Shown piece after piece: positions 1 to 13,572 of a stretch of DNA of 64,000 nucleotides. Location of the stretch: contig NW_003132352.1 of the NCBI RefSeq assembly GCF_000003605.2, forward strand, positions 227,540 to 291,539. The letters are read 5' to 3'. Numbering within the stretch: position 1 is the first letter of the stretch; each line of letters opens with the position of its first letter. Below the pieces are notes generated by a model that saw nothing but the letters and a program-made list of their open reading frames with translations, was not told the DNA's origin and searched no databases. The DNA comes from Saccoglossus kowalevskii. Lineage: Eukaryota > Hemichordata > Enteropneusta > Harrimaniidae. Position numbers and translations under genes: made by a program.

Positions 1-1560
1 ACAAAAACAATGAATGAAGTCAAATTTTATTAGCGGTTGGTTTAAATGTTACCGCATTGTTAAATTCATTTTCTCCCTGATTTGTAGGAAACTGTTTCTC
101 AACTTGTCTCTTTATTTAGTTTCAATCAGTGTTCAAGTAATTAGTTGGCTACCCCCATATAGTAAATATCGGTGGATTAATCGCATTTATCATATTATCA
201 CTTGTACGCCAGCTGACTGTGGCTATTCTCAGGCTGATCAGGGAAACTACATGTATTTTCACATGATCATGCCTTGCAAAGCAAATCATTCAGGGGAATC
301 CAGACATGTACCAGGCTACATAAAAGCATTCTATGTTCCCTAATGCAATAAAGACTCGCATAGAGTGGACGCGACCACGAGTCAGCGCCAGCGAGATTCG
401 AAAGCCAACTGTTTAGTCAAAACCCAAGCGATTAGCCAATCCGCTAGTGAGTTTGCAAATTGGCTGCCCCAATACTTCTGAGACTTGCGGAAGTTGGATC
501 ATTGTTCGTTTTTCTTGCTAAATACTCAGGTTAACATGTGTTAATTCAGGTCTCATACCACTAATTTATTTATTTATTTATTCAACACTAAAACAAACTA
601 TAGTAAGTTGTTCTATGGTCATATAACAATACAAATAAAAATAAAGATAAAATAAACTAAACTACACTAAAAATTGACAATGTTAGCATTTGGGTAAATT
701 TTACCAAGAAAATTGAAACCACATGTACATGTATGTTATAGAATTCTGGTCAGTAGAAACATGTTGGCCAGCTCAAACTCCTACAAAATGGATGTAAACA
801 AAACACACAGATTTGACAGTCTTTCTCGCAGACAGTGTAATATCACTAATCACACACAAGTCTCACAGCTGACGTATTTTGGGTACACTCCCATAGATCG
901 CGTTTCAGAACGATAAGACGCGGTGAAAGAATTTCCATTGGTGAACAACAACCATAAGATTTTGGCTATGAACGCTGATAGCATGATTGATGACATGATT
1001 CACTCCCAGCAAGGTCTACCAAGGCACGCATCATACGGGCGTAATCCCCAATTCACACCTATAAAAGGCGTTTCTAATCTGTTTTATAGTAGTCTTAGAC
1101 TTTTGCTGATTTAAAGTAGCCTGGAACCATTGATGCGATATACATATTTAATATTATTATGTATTTGGGATTGTTGATTTTAGCGAACGAGTTCAGTATT
1201 ACAGCAGACAAGGTAAGGACGACTTTATAAGGCTGTTTTATTTATTTGTTGGTGTAAATACAACAGTATAGTTTCCAGGCTGCAGCATGGTTGCAATAGT
1301 ATTATTAACGTCATCAAAGAAGTAAACAAACGGAACATGTAAAACAGGAATTCATAAGCCCATAATTTACGAATTTGTAAACAACAGTTTTTATACCAAT
1401 TGAATTTCTGTACATTACCTTCCTCTACATACTCAGCTTCACCGTCACCGCCCCCTTCAGCCATTTCCGGAAAATATGAACACAAAAACTGCTACATGCA
1501 TGAACAAAATTATCAACTACCGTGGTGTCAGGAATCTCAAAACAGTTGTCATGCCAAACT
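1..1560. other. Non-genic stretch, no supported gene
   Basis: No reading frame here has convincing codon structure or flanking splice signals. The longest frame, near the start, is AT-rich, hydrophobic by composition and resembles no family I know. A short TTTA simple repeat lies at about 565-582. Nothing else is supported. Confidence 0.5.
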
Positions 1561-1569
1561 CTCAATCTC

Positions 1570-1770
1570 GAACGCTTCATCAACAAGTCACACGAGATCG
1601 TGGTATTTTGACCCTTGACCTAAATTGCTCCCTCGAGGTCAACAGACGAGATGAGTGAGCGTGTCTTCGCTCTGACACTTTCGAAGCAGCATGTCGGCAA
1701 TGAATTGGATTTATTACTGCGTATAGCCGATACAGCATGGATAGTAGATCCCCAGAGCTTCGATTAAATC
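1570..1770 (+). promoter_or_regulatory. Candidate 5' noncoding first exon / promoter region
   Basis: This stretch has more CpG than its surroundings and ends in a consensus donor (AAATC followed by GTAAGT at 1771). A short frame from ATG 1651 ends in TAA at 1765-1767, just before the donor. A second ATG at 1737 runs into the donor in phase 1. If spliced to the acceptor at 13550, that second frame stops a few codons later, so both would be upstream ORFs. I infer a possible first exon of the LYCHOS gene about 11.8 kb downstream. It could equally belong to a transcript I cannot see or be chance. Confidence 0.25.
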
Positions 1771-4574
1771 GTAAGTTTTTAGAAAATTTTCTCATTTCCA
1801 AGCAATGGTTTTAAATATCCCGGTACGTGATTATGTTTAAGGGATTAACCAATAACTGTTTTTAGGGGAGGCAGGGATTGAATTAGGAGGGGTCGGCGTA
1901 CATGCATGAATAAACGTTTTTTTTTACATGTTACAATAATTATAAATTAGGATGAAGAAATATACCAAGAAATTATTGTGAAAAAGCTTTTTATCAATTG
2001 ACATTAAATCTATTTTGAGGTTTAGTTTTTTCATGGATGTGTTGTTTCCTAACGGCTTGCTTTTTAAGATTTTCACTAGATTTACCGTTTTGTCACTGGA
2101 AACAATGTTTGGCTTTCTTTGCCAACGGTTGATTGATATTTTACAATTGACTCTAGAGGAAACTGATTCTGATTGAATGCTGAAGAAAATTACATTTGGT
2201 TTTTCAATTACATTCATTCCCTGTGCCTTCACATGACAATATTTATATTAATTTGAAGAATAAGATTTTAACAAAGGATCCATGTTATTACCAATAATGC
2301 CCTATAATTCTAAAGAAGCCAGTTGAAGACATTCATGTGGCTATTTATAGTTCAATAAAAGCACGTCTTTGAGGACTGACTGAATTTCGAATAATTGGAT
2401 TCCTAGTATTTTGATAGTTTTTATATCAAATTGTTTGTGTTTTAACTGTGTTAAATCTGAATTAAATTGCTTTGAAATTATGTTTTTATGAGCAAAAAAT
2501 GTTCACTCAGTTATTAAGTAGAAATCCTTTCTTAATCATTTTTGCATATATTCTGTAAGCCAGGTGAATACATTTCCTGCAGCTACCGGTACATTTGGCT
2601 GCTATTTTCAGCTGAAAAATCAAAATGCAAAATGTGATTTCATAACCTCATATCAGTGCAGTATAAACAATGTTTACAATGGCTTATCAAAAGAAAATTG
2701 TGTACTTAAATAATTTTTTAAATATCTATGACATAATGTATATATTTTGGTCTGATGTACACAGCAACAACACAGTCTCATAAATTATTATTTTTATTGG
2801 CCGTTTTTAATATGGCAGCATGCTGGGGTTGCTCAATGATGTGAAATATGACTGCTTTATCTCTTAGCAACAATAATACAGCAATCAGTAATGTTCTGTG
2901 GAAATGATAATTCTGTGGCAGGTTTTGTAAAAACAAAATGTCTGCTGCTTTTATTTACTGTAGAATACCGTAGTAACTCTAGAAACATTCTTGATCTAAT
3001 ATTGTTTGTAAAACACTGAAATGTACCCGTAGTATACTTTTGATATAAATTTGTATGATTTAATAATTTGAGGTTGTTTAAGGAACAATTTTTGCAGAAA
3101 ATTTTAAAATGGAATGCTTCATTATTTATCCTTCTGAACTGACCAGACACACGAGTTTTGAAAGACATAAACGATTATAGAGCTTTTCTCTACGATCCAT
3201 AATAATTAAACACTAGTGGTATGATGTTTACATTATCTGTATTTTTTTGTGTGCATAGAAATTAATTCTTACAGGAGATGTCCAATGAAATTTATGCTTC
3301 TGTAAAATTTCTTGATTTTGTCTGGCTTGAAAGAATTATTTCGTCACGATTTTGAAGCGGTTTACAGTTGTTTCCAATTCACGCTACAGTTGTATACTGT
3401 CATTCAAATAGAAATGTTTATTCATAATCATTATAATGCACATTGAGTCAGAGATGAGACAAATATCTTGCTTGCGAATTTTACTGAAATTCAGAGTGAT
3501 TTCTCTGAAATTGCTTTTGATGATTCAGTATAAGATGTTGCTAGGCAACCAGATTCAGTAAAAGATATTGCTAAGCAATCCAATCATCTTTCTTGAACAC
3601 CCAAGGTTATCAAGTAAATGAAGGGATTGCCTTAGAATTGTTATGTGGAGAAAATTTAATGTTCACTTTTTGTAAATGTTATCACAAATGGAACACAAGC
3701 TTATTCAAAAATTAATATTTTGCAATATATCATTTGGATTGTGGATTTATGCACACACAAAAAAATTTGTTTTTCCAAGTCTGAATAAAAAATATAGTTA
3801 TTTATTTTCCTTTAAATGTCTGATGTCAATTCTAATAATGTTGTTGATTTTTTATGAACAAAAGCTTTATTTCATTTCAGTACCTTTCTAACTTCAATCT
3901 ATTGGAAACGCATATAATAATACATGTATTATAATATGTTTATTAAATATAGCTATGTAAACAAGTGTTTTTAAATTGCGTCTTCATTTTTCACAGATTA
4001 AAAGCAATACTTAATGGCAATGTTATTCTCTAACAGGATACATTACAAATTCAGTTCAATTGAATATGTAGTATAATCATTATTTGGCAAGCTGTTTAAA
4101 TAAAACTGATCTGATCTTTGAAATATGTACACAATGTAGACGTGCTTGATGATTGGTTAGTTGAATTGAGGTGAGAAATAACACATTTTAGTCTGATTCT
4201 TAATGCGTATATACATGTATCATAGCTACATGTACGTGGTTATGTCCCAGGAGGATGCATCTAGAGTACTACATCTGAGCTTGTTCACCGAGTTCTGTTT
4301 GAGCTTATTCTTGTTCATCAATCGTGTCATCTCTTCATCAGCTGTTCCTTCCCACAGTTTTGACATGTGTATAGCATTCAACCATGAGTTCTGCTTCATC
4401 AGTTTGTTAACACTTTATTCTAAACTGTTTAATATATATTTGACGGTATAAGTTCGCAAAAGTCGCTGCTACTCTCTGTCTTATAGTGGCACTCTGAGTT
4501 CATTTCTATCTTTTTTGTGGTTTTATGACATATTATGTGAAAGATGGGCTGTTTTAAACGAACAAATTGTCATG

Positions 4575-4772
4575 TACTGTAAAATACTTTATTTTTGCTT
4601 GGAATTCATTTTTGCTTGTTTCGCTGAAGGAATGATTCAGTGAAAATTAAAAATCCAGCGAATATACCTTTTTTCCTATATTTAACATTCAACTCGTCAA
4701 AAATCAGTGAAAATAAATTCCATACAAAACACTCCAAAAGTATTTTCAGCGAAAAATAAAGTATTTTATAGG
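4575..4772. mobile_element. MITE family 1, copy a
   Basis: This is about 200 bp, nearly palindromic. It starts TACTGTAAAATACTTTATTT and its far end is the degraded inverse (…AAATAAAGTATTTTATAG). The middle carries the family hallmark AAAATCAGTGAAAATAAATT preceded by a TTCCTATATTT tract. The family is described under copy i at 56119-56330. Confidence 0.75.
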
Positions 4773-6148
4773 ACTGTAATGGATTGATTATTTAATGGCT
4801 TTAAATTTTGCATATTTTCACTGATACGTAAAATCCGCTAAATTAACTATATCCACATGAACATGTGAAACAATAATAAAACTAATTGTTTTTTGCCAAA
4901 CTTGTGAACTTAAAACCTATCAAAATAGTGAAATTAAATATCGGTGAAAATAAATGGTTTTACAGTATTTCCTCCAATTTATGCACATCTATGTCATCAA
5001 CTACATGTATTTTACCATATTTGCTCTATTAGTGGTGCACATGCTTACATAAATTAGAAAGGTATTTCTATCGTCAAAATAACTAATATTTTAAGGATTC
5101 AGTATACAACAAATGTATACATGTAAACCCTTCTATTGGAGATGTGCTTCTAATAGAGTAAATATGGTAAGACATGTAGTTCCAAAGCTGCATGAACTCT
5201 TTATGAATGCTCTCAGAGAGCATGTAAGCACCTAATGTTCACTGCTACTCAATTTTTCATGATAGAATTGAAATGGTTTTACAGTGACCTACAGTTGTGT
5301 ATTATTATTAAAACTTGTCGGTCTACTATAAAATGTATATAAATATCTGGCCTTGTATTTTATAGTTCAAAATTCAAGACTCCTCCCACTCTATTACTAA
5401 TGGAAAAAGATTGTGTATGGATATATGAACAGACGATAAAACTGCTCTCATAAAGTGAGTGTATTATATCGTTCAACCAACCTGCTTGCATTCATGAATT
5501 TTTAATAAAAAAAAATAATAATTACTGACTTATGATTTATTTCTTATAAATAATGACACCTATCATTATGTATTTTAGTGAAAAAAATTAATGTACACTT
5601 AGTCCAAAATTATTCTAATGCAATTAATTTTTTTCATGAACAAACTGAATGGAAAATATTATTATATAAATTTGTTATGTCTATATACACTATCTTAAAT
5701 ACTAAATATAATACAACCAGCCCATGGAGCTTAATTTCTGCATTCCTTGTGAGTTTGTTTTTTCATTTTTGCTGTCTATTGATGGAAATGTTCTTTTCTC
5801 CCTTTGTAACTGTCAGTGTACAATTTCTCATATTTTATTTAATAAACAGACTAAATGGTATTTCAATATTGTTGTTACTTGTAGTAATAAATTTGTATTG
5901 TGCTGCATCAAAGGAAATACTCTCAATAATTTATCGACCTGATTACACTGTTGTCTTATTTTCTGCATGTACAAAGTTAATCTTGCAGTGTATTTTAAAA
6001 TGAGAATATTACGCTTCATCTGACATGTACGGTAATTCCTGATCCACTGGAATCTTTCTACGTATAACTTAGTACATATATTCACATGTACTGTCAGCAA
6101 CAAGTAACTTCATATTGTTCATACATGTACCTCTTGTGCTTATTAAAA

Positions 6149-6350
6149 TACTGTAGAATACTTTATTTTCGCTTGGAATTTATTTTCGCTGAAGGGATAA
6201 TTCTGTGAAAATAAAATCCAGCGAATATACTTTTTTTTCCCTATATTTCACATTAAACTCATCAAAAATCAGTGAAAATAAATTCCATACAAAATGCCCA
6301 AAAAGCGAAAACTAATTCCAGCGAAAATAAAGTACCGGTATTCCACAGTA
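6149..6350. mobile_element. MITE family 1, copy b
   Basis: The ends are TACTGTAGAATACTTTATTT and its inverse ATTCCACAGTA. The internal order matches copy i. A short CCGGTA-containing insertion sits just inside the right end. Confidence 0.85.
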
Positions 6351-7813
6351 CGTCCATGTACGTATTCAAAAATATTGATTACATATTAGAATCGTCGTTG
6401 AGAATAATATCCAGTGAATTACATGTACTTCAATGACTGTTCAATTTTGGTATATTGAACGCTACATCAGACAGGCAAATTGCCATTTAAATTATTCATA
6501 ATTGAGCATAATTCCCCTAATGTATATTTTAAGTTTTTTGTTGCCAAGTTGCCATTTTGCTGACCGCTTCAAATTGATGAAAGTGTTCCCACTCCTAGTA
6601 GAATTCTATACATTGTGCATATATTGGACTAGTTTTATTGTATTTTATATTGATGTTCTAAAACAGGACATATTGACTTTATGGTTGAGTTGTATGAAGG
6701 TGACCAGTGAAACCATTGTGTCAGGGAACCCCCTCCCTCGAGGGAGATACACTACTGATAATTATTACACTTTTGTTACTGGACCCCCCTGACCACAGTG
6801 AAGTATTCATTGATAGAAAATATGACATGATTTGGAAAAAATATAAAATTAAAGTGCTTTTACAGTAATTGTCACAAATAAAAGTTATTCATAAGATAAC
6901 AGATTGAATACCTTAGTAAATCAAAGTACACGAAGAAGGGATGCAACCACAGATAAATTGGACTGTCTCTATGTCAAAATGGAAAACATCCCTATGTAAT
7001 GTCTTTGGATTTTTAGATCAGTACCGTATGTACAAATTTATGAATAGAAAAATGTACCGGTATATTCTCTTTGTTCTAAGTACTGTTGTAAATTTATCTT
7101 AGACAATTAATTCACAAAATGTTTTTCTTACAACATTAAACTTGCATTATTATTGAGTTAAATATACATGTATATCAAACTGCACATATTTTATGTCTTT
7201 TTAATGTCTTTTATTCACTGAACTGAGATGACCTTTTAACTGACAGACTTAATCAACAGCCTGACATTTTGACATTTTGAGAATTATAATAATTAATTCA
7301 AATGATTTCAGTAATTGTATCAAATAAAAGGTTGTTCTTATTTGTTACTTTAAGTTCAATTCCTACCACCTAATCCCTTCTGGGAGACTTAAATTTATTC
7401 AGAATTATCATGAAAATCTCCTTTATTTTAATGGAGGCCATTTGACGCTGTGTTTCAGATTTGTACATAAATTTATAAGTTGTATTGACGTAAATGCTGC
7501 TCTGTGTTTCCCACGCAGTGATTGAGAATTTTATACTGTGTGTGTACCTGAGAGCTTATATGCCCTGTTTACTTCATAGTGTAGGTGTTGACGTACCACT
7601 GCCTTCAGGGAGAAAAAAACACTTTCATAATATGTCTAAATTTTATCCTTCATCTTGTTTTTGACCAATCTGTCTATTTTGTGATGATCAATTTGCATTT
7701 GATGCATGTTTTTTAAACTCAACTGATGTAGCACTTACCGGTAAGTAATGACTGATTGTTCATCCATCGTTCTGTATGAATGCTTTAGTGAAACACTATC
7801 TTTTCAAAACTAC

Positions 7814-8025
7814 TACTGTAAAATGACTAATTTTCACTAGGTTTAAATTTCACTGATTTACCATTTCAGGCATATTCATTGAGTATTAATGTTCACGGTT
7901 TTATCTTTTAGATAATGTGTTCTATGCTAAATTTTACATATTCACTGGGTTATAATTTAGCACATTTTCCAGTCAGCAAAATAGGCAAAATTGAAACCCA
8001 GTGAATTATTAATTCCTTCACAGTA
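7814..8025. mobile_element. MITE family 2, copy a
   Basis: It starts TACTGTAAAATGACTAATTT and ends in the inverted relative (CCCAGTGAATTATTAATTCC then TTCACAGTA), about 212 bp. The middle reads like the copy at 45141-45354 (CATTTCAGGCATATTCA, then GATAATGTGTTCTATGCTAA). It is non-coding, and its size and inverted ends are typical of a non-autonomous DNA transposon. Confidence 0.75.
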
Positions 8026-9019
8026 CCTTTAATATCTGATTTTTTTCTTTTAGTTCTGCTTAATTTGTAGTAATTTTTTTATAATTGTTGGTATTTTAAT
8101 AGTACATAATGTTATTTTTTGACATCCTTTTATAAACTAATATTCAGATTGCCTACATGTATCTCTCTATTTTCCCTCTGGTCATAAAAATGAGAATTAA
8201 ATAAATCATTACAATATCTGCTGATTTCTATTTTTGGGAAATACTTTTTTGTCTTTTATTAAAGCAAAAATTTTGTTGAAAGCTACTATATAAGGAATCA
8301 GAATTGTTCATTTACTGTTTTTATACGTCAAATAATACACAGTTCAGATGCTCTACAGTAGAGTTGTTGCAAATGACAGATGGATTATTATAATATATTG
8401 AATATCTGACTTGAAAATATTCTATATTTTACAGAAAACTATAATTGTCATATATGTTTTATTTCCTGCGTCACTGGATTTCAACTATCGCATTCTTTTA
8501 TCTAATGTATCATGTATTTAATGCATACATAATGATATAGTATTCTACTAGAATAGAAATTCAATACACATGTATATCCTAAGCATAGAAGAACATTTCC
8601 CCCGAAGTTAGTAGGGCCATTGTTCTCCTTGTGTAAACTGTTATATTTGTATTTCTTGTCTTTCAGATGATATACATAAATTTTTTAGATTAAGTGCATC
8701 ATTGGTCAAATAATAATATGAAATAGGAATTTTTTGTACTGGTGTTTTATGCTGTATATTAGCAAATACATTGGTTTTATAATTAATCATGACATGAAAA
8801 TGCTGTAGTATTCGCGAAACGAAACAATGACATTTTCTAATACATATGTGCACTGGTTATTTTGGTATGTACAATAACGATCCTTGAACATGTGTACAAG
8901 TGCTTTTGATTTTCTATCTAATGAATACTGTAATGGTAATTGCCATTTATTTATTTTATGATAACTCTTAGTTCGACTTAGTCTATAATATGGAGTAACA
9001 AACAACATTTTTAAATTAA

Positions 9020-9095
9020 AAAAAGCGTAGAAAGAACCCCTGTGTGCTTGCTGAGAGTATTGGAGATGTATTAAGAATTAATTCCAATTTTAAGA
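9020..9095. repeat. Truncated 5' end of the tandem-core element seen at 50021-51400
   Basis: The sequence TAGAAAGAACCCCTGTGTGC followed by TGAGAGTATTGGAGA matches the left end of the element at 50021 with a few differences. After about 75 bp the similarity stops, so this looks like a truncated copy. Confidence 0.5.
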
Positions 9096-10716
9096 TAAGC
9101 CTAGGATTTCTATTTTGAATTTTGTGTATAACAATATATTTTACACAATGTACATGTATCTGTTGCATGGGACCCATATAAAACACTGCCCTGCATGTAG
9201 GCTGAGGTAATTTAAAGTATAATTTGCATGCAATTTCTTTTTTTTTTGACAAGTCAGGAAATTAAACTGCTTTGATGACATTTATTAAAAACACATTTAC
9301 ATGTAGATAGTCTGTAATTACACATTAGTTCATATGGGGTAGCTGTTGGACTCGCTGTGCTGATGAATATATCAGTCAACACGTACAATGCAAGGTTATG
9401 TCTTGTGTAGATTATGTTATGTCACAAGTTTTAGGATAACAGAGTAAGTTTTACCCCTCCCGGTACTGTAGTATTTTTACTCAATATTGATTATGATTTA
9501 TTTAAACGGAAAACATGATTCTTTCAGGACACAGTATTTATACAGACACTAATTGTCCTTTTTAAATATTGTGGAAATCGTTATCGCCTTAAATTTTAAT
9601 GGATTTTGTGAGATGAAATTACACAAAAAGTTCCTGACAAATGAAATGTTTCCTGCTACAAAATTCATACTTTCACTCTAACAATAGATGCATAGAGCAT
9701 AGTCATGCAAATAACAACAGCCAATAACATTTGTCTTTCACTAATATATTAGTATTAAATATAATTTCTCAATAGCACTGTGTCTCCAGTTTTTTATATG
9801 CTGGATCATTAAAATGTTATTTAGTTAATTCGACTGTAGACTTCATCATTTACAGTAGTGCAAACATGATTCATATGGGAGTTAGCAAACTCCCTAGGAT
9901 AGCTTGAACATTGCAATATAGTCTATGACTTTCTTATTGGCACAATCAAATAATCTATCATAATGTTATAACAATTGCTATATTTTTGTGACGTCTCACT
10001 TCTCCTGCCGTCACTTGATTTTTGACTATTTAATTCTTGTCTTGGTATGTACTATGGCTAAGTTGTTGTGTGTTTTCTTATTGCAACATTGTTGTAACTA
10101 TACATAGAAAGTTGTAAATTATCTACATGAATCTTATTTGCAGTCACTTCAAGTTACTGAGGTTATTGGAACATTGATAAGAACTTTCCCAGAGAAGTTG
10201 TAAGTTCAAGTATGAATCTTGTTACGGTATTTTAAAGTTATGGGCTAATAATAGAGAAAATATTGTATATTGAATGTATTGTTTTATACATAAAACAAAA
10301 GATACACAATGGAATGCATCAGAAGTCCTTTGTCTGGTGTTTTAATTAGGTGTCAATCAGATTAGGCATCTGTGATTCAATTCAACAGGTGGCCCAGGAG
10401 TTTGTTGATTTCAAAGTAGGTAATATTTAGCCCTTCAAACATTTTTCTAACCAAAATCTATGTGGGACATTTCGCACATTTTTATCTATTCTTCTATAAT
10501 AATTTTTGTACAGTTTATTATTCATGATTTTATCATGGAGATACCATTAACATGTTTGTAATATTTTTGTGCCAAAATCAATGTTCGAGTATGGGATCAT
10601 AATGCTGTATATGTTTGTCACAGGTACTATTTCTATACCAATAACTTCCATGTTAGGAAAATACTAATGGCAGTGTATGTTTATTATATTTAACATTTTA
10701 TATACGGCCTATATAA

Positions 10717-11023
10717 GGGGGGGGGCGTGTCACAGAACATTGTACAAACACAACTATACCATATATTTCTATGGGCTCTGTGCATACTGCTGTGGAATGC
10801 TAGTTGAAGAGACGGCTAAAAACTGCTAAAATTGGGGGGAAACTGCACAAACTCAACTTTGAAGTTATCATGAGCAACCTAATTTATATACGTTACACAT
10901 GTATGGGTAATCTTGTTACTCTGTTCAAGAGAGTCTCGACAACTATCCCAGAGAACAGTTTTCGACATTTGTTTTCCTCGTGATGGTTGCTAGGTGGTGA
11001 AAATGCCCGGATGTCTGTCCCCC
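10717..11023. repeat. Interspersed repeat R3, copy 1
   Basis: About 300 bp shared with 33938-34265. Landmarks in order are a G-run, ATATTTCTATGGGCTCTG, CTCAACTTTGAAGT, GGGTAATCTTGTTAC and GAAAATGCCCGG followed by a C-run. The G-run at one end and C-run at the other suggest short inverted ends. No coding capacity was seen. Confidence 0.6.
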
Positions 11024-13572
11024 GAAATTGACAACTAATATATTGTAGGTGTTATCAGCAGTATAAGGATTTCATTATCAGCTACATTGATCATTGATTA
11101 TAAGTCGTCGCAGTTTAATCTGAAGCTCTCTTTCCATCTGTTTGTGATCATGGAATATTTTTGCTATAAAATGCTGCCTTACACTTATTCGAAATCCAGT
11201 TTGTCTGAGTACTTAAAACAAACAGCATGCAGCTGGATAAATGAAATTCAATTTTAACACTGACAGTAGTGTCATACATTTTCACTGGCTTATGAAGGCA
11301 GCTGTATGAACTGACACTTAACTACTGTACATTCAGTTAAACAGCACATATTAGAATTTTCCTATCATTTGAGATTTGTTCTCATCTCATTGTCCTGTTT
11401 GCTGCTTTGAATACAGTACAAATACAAAGCATGAATACACGATTCCTATTTCCCAGCTATTATCCCTCAATTTCTAAATGACTGATTTGTTCCATGTTCA
11501 CAGCAATTGAATCAACATAAACGCTGTACTTCCATTATGTCAGGGATTACACTTACCTCTGATTAATTTCTTATTCAATAGACGTACATTATACTACTGC
11601 AATTTAGTCTTTAGTCTGAAAACCATTAGCTGTTGTGTATTCGATACAATTTAATATATTATGATGATGTTAATGGCTACAAATATGTATACCACATGGC
11701 TGTTTTATAGCTGCATTTAATTTTTGCAGACACCTATTAAAATTGTCTTTTGTTGATGGGTGGTGGTCGTAGCTTCGCGTCCTGTTCGATTTGGAACTCG
11801 TAGCGACGTACAAAACCAGGTAAAATACATTTTTTACATGAAATTCAAAGACGTGCTGCGCGACGACTACCGTTCTTTAAACTGATGTTTTGAAACTTTT
11901 GAAATGTGCCATTGTGATTGGTCAGAAAAAAAGACATTTGATACTTATATTCACAATTGTCTGAATTTGAAAGTAATGCAAGCTTGAGCATGCTTGAAAC
12001 AAAAAAGAATTGAAATTATTTATATACACTGTAAATACCGGTATAATTAAACTGTGTTTATTGAACAACTTGCAGTACCAAATTTGATGAGCAGTCAATT
12101 CTATGTGAGACAGTAGGAGCCAAAGGCGAGCACACTTTTGAGCGTAAATAAAACTCTGTATCAAATATGGCCCTGTAGAGAATCCATATTGTAATTATTT
12201 CATCAATATTTTGCTTTTTTTGTCCTGAACCTGACTTATGCATATGTGTCATGAAATACTGTCTCCTTGAAACAAAACACATGCTTTTATTTTTATGTCA
12301 CAAACACAGAAACACCAGAATTTCATTAATGTCAAAATGTTGTATATGAAACGCAATAGAGTACTGTACCATATGCTTATGCAGTATCTTATTGTATACC
12401 AGGATGGTTAATTGTTTTAAATAATTATTTTAACTAATAACATTTTATTGTTTCTTCTGAAAATACAAAACATACATGCATGTAGCATTATTTTGGGAAC
12501 AGAACATACTCAAAGTATATTATCTATTTCAATAAAAATTGAAATGTGATACTATCTATTGCGATATGTAAATAATTTGTCAGTTCTTGTGTCGCCATGG
12601 TTACTAATGATGGATATACATTTAATTTAAAGTAGCAAAATGAAATATTAATCCCCTGAGTCCTGATAGGAGATGCACTTATAATTATTATCACTGAGAA
12701 TATATGGCTGCATCTTCACCAGCCAAGGTTCAATTATTTGGAAGTTGCGTCACCATTATACCTAGGAAGATTTCCCACTATAAACCTGTATTCAACTGCC
12801 GATGAAATCAATCACAGCGGTGCATGTTCTGGTACGTTGCCATGGTAAATTGAACAAAAAATCAAGCTTTGTTCCAAAGAAATTCGAACGCGCAGTGTTT
12901 GTATGTTTTCCAGTTTAGCTATGACATGATATAAGATAACAAGATCTATTGGTTTAAATTAGAAATTGATGCGAGTTGTTACAGAATTGCTGATTGGTGG
13001 ATCCAACTTCTTGTCGAATCAAATCATTCAATTTAACTGAGGTCAAATACAGCTTTTCGGGACCACTATGAATGGTTGTCTTTGGCAAAACCATGCTAAT
13101 CGGACAATGATAGGACAATACACTGTCGCTATATAAGTGACTGTACAGTGTTTTGAAGCCGTAATCATCCTCTGAACTATGATTGATTATATTTGTTTGT
13201 AAGTATTTCTGAAATACCATATATCATAAGTTATAACTTATGAATTTGTTATAATTGTGTTTTGAACTGGGCTTCCCATCTTAGTTGCAGAGTGGCATCT
13301 GTATATTTTGACAAAATCATTTTAAGTGCTTTTGTCTGTTTTGTAAATACGAGTGGCTCATTATTTAATGTGGCAATATTTGTTGTGTTTCATATATAAG
13401 GATGTAAGTAAGTTTGACGTACTATTCAAGCAGGTTTTTGTGCAAACTATCACCTAAATCATGTCATTTATCTGTTCGTATTTCAGCTGCTTTTTCAATA
13501 CATGTATTGATGTTTTGCTCTAACAGTAGTACTTTTGTTTCACTTTACAGGTTGTCATAGCAACTGATTACG

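Larger units (their letters stand above)
1771..13550. other. Long AT-rich non-coding stretch (possible first intron of LYCHOS)
   Basis: No exon with both a good frame and splice sites was seen. It contains MITE copies at 4575-4772, 6149-6350 and 7814-8025, a fragment of a tandem-core element at about 9020-9095 and an interspersed repeat at 10717-11023. A CpG-bearing stretch at about 11760-11820 is followed by GTAAAA and is another weak candidate noncoding exon. The longest frames here are AT-rich and look like composition effects. Confidence 0.5.

Noticed and set aside
14-343. 109-codon plus-strand frame
   Set aside because: AT-rich and biased by composition, with no homology I recognise, no splice context and no start context.
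360-500. Higher-GC patch considered as a tRNA or tRNA-derived SINE
   Set aside because: No cloverleaf, and no convincing A-box and B-box pair at the right spacing.
4780-4975. Possible further MITE beside family 1 copy a
   Set aside because: The right end (GGTTTTACAGTA) looks MITE-like, but a matching left end is too weak to claim.
5578-6003. 141-codon hydrophobic plus-strand frame
   Set aside because: Phe/Leu/Ile-rich output expected from T-rich DNA. It starts without a proper ATG context and has no family signature.
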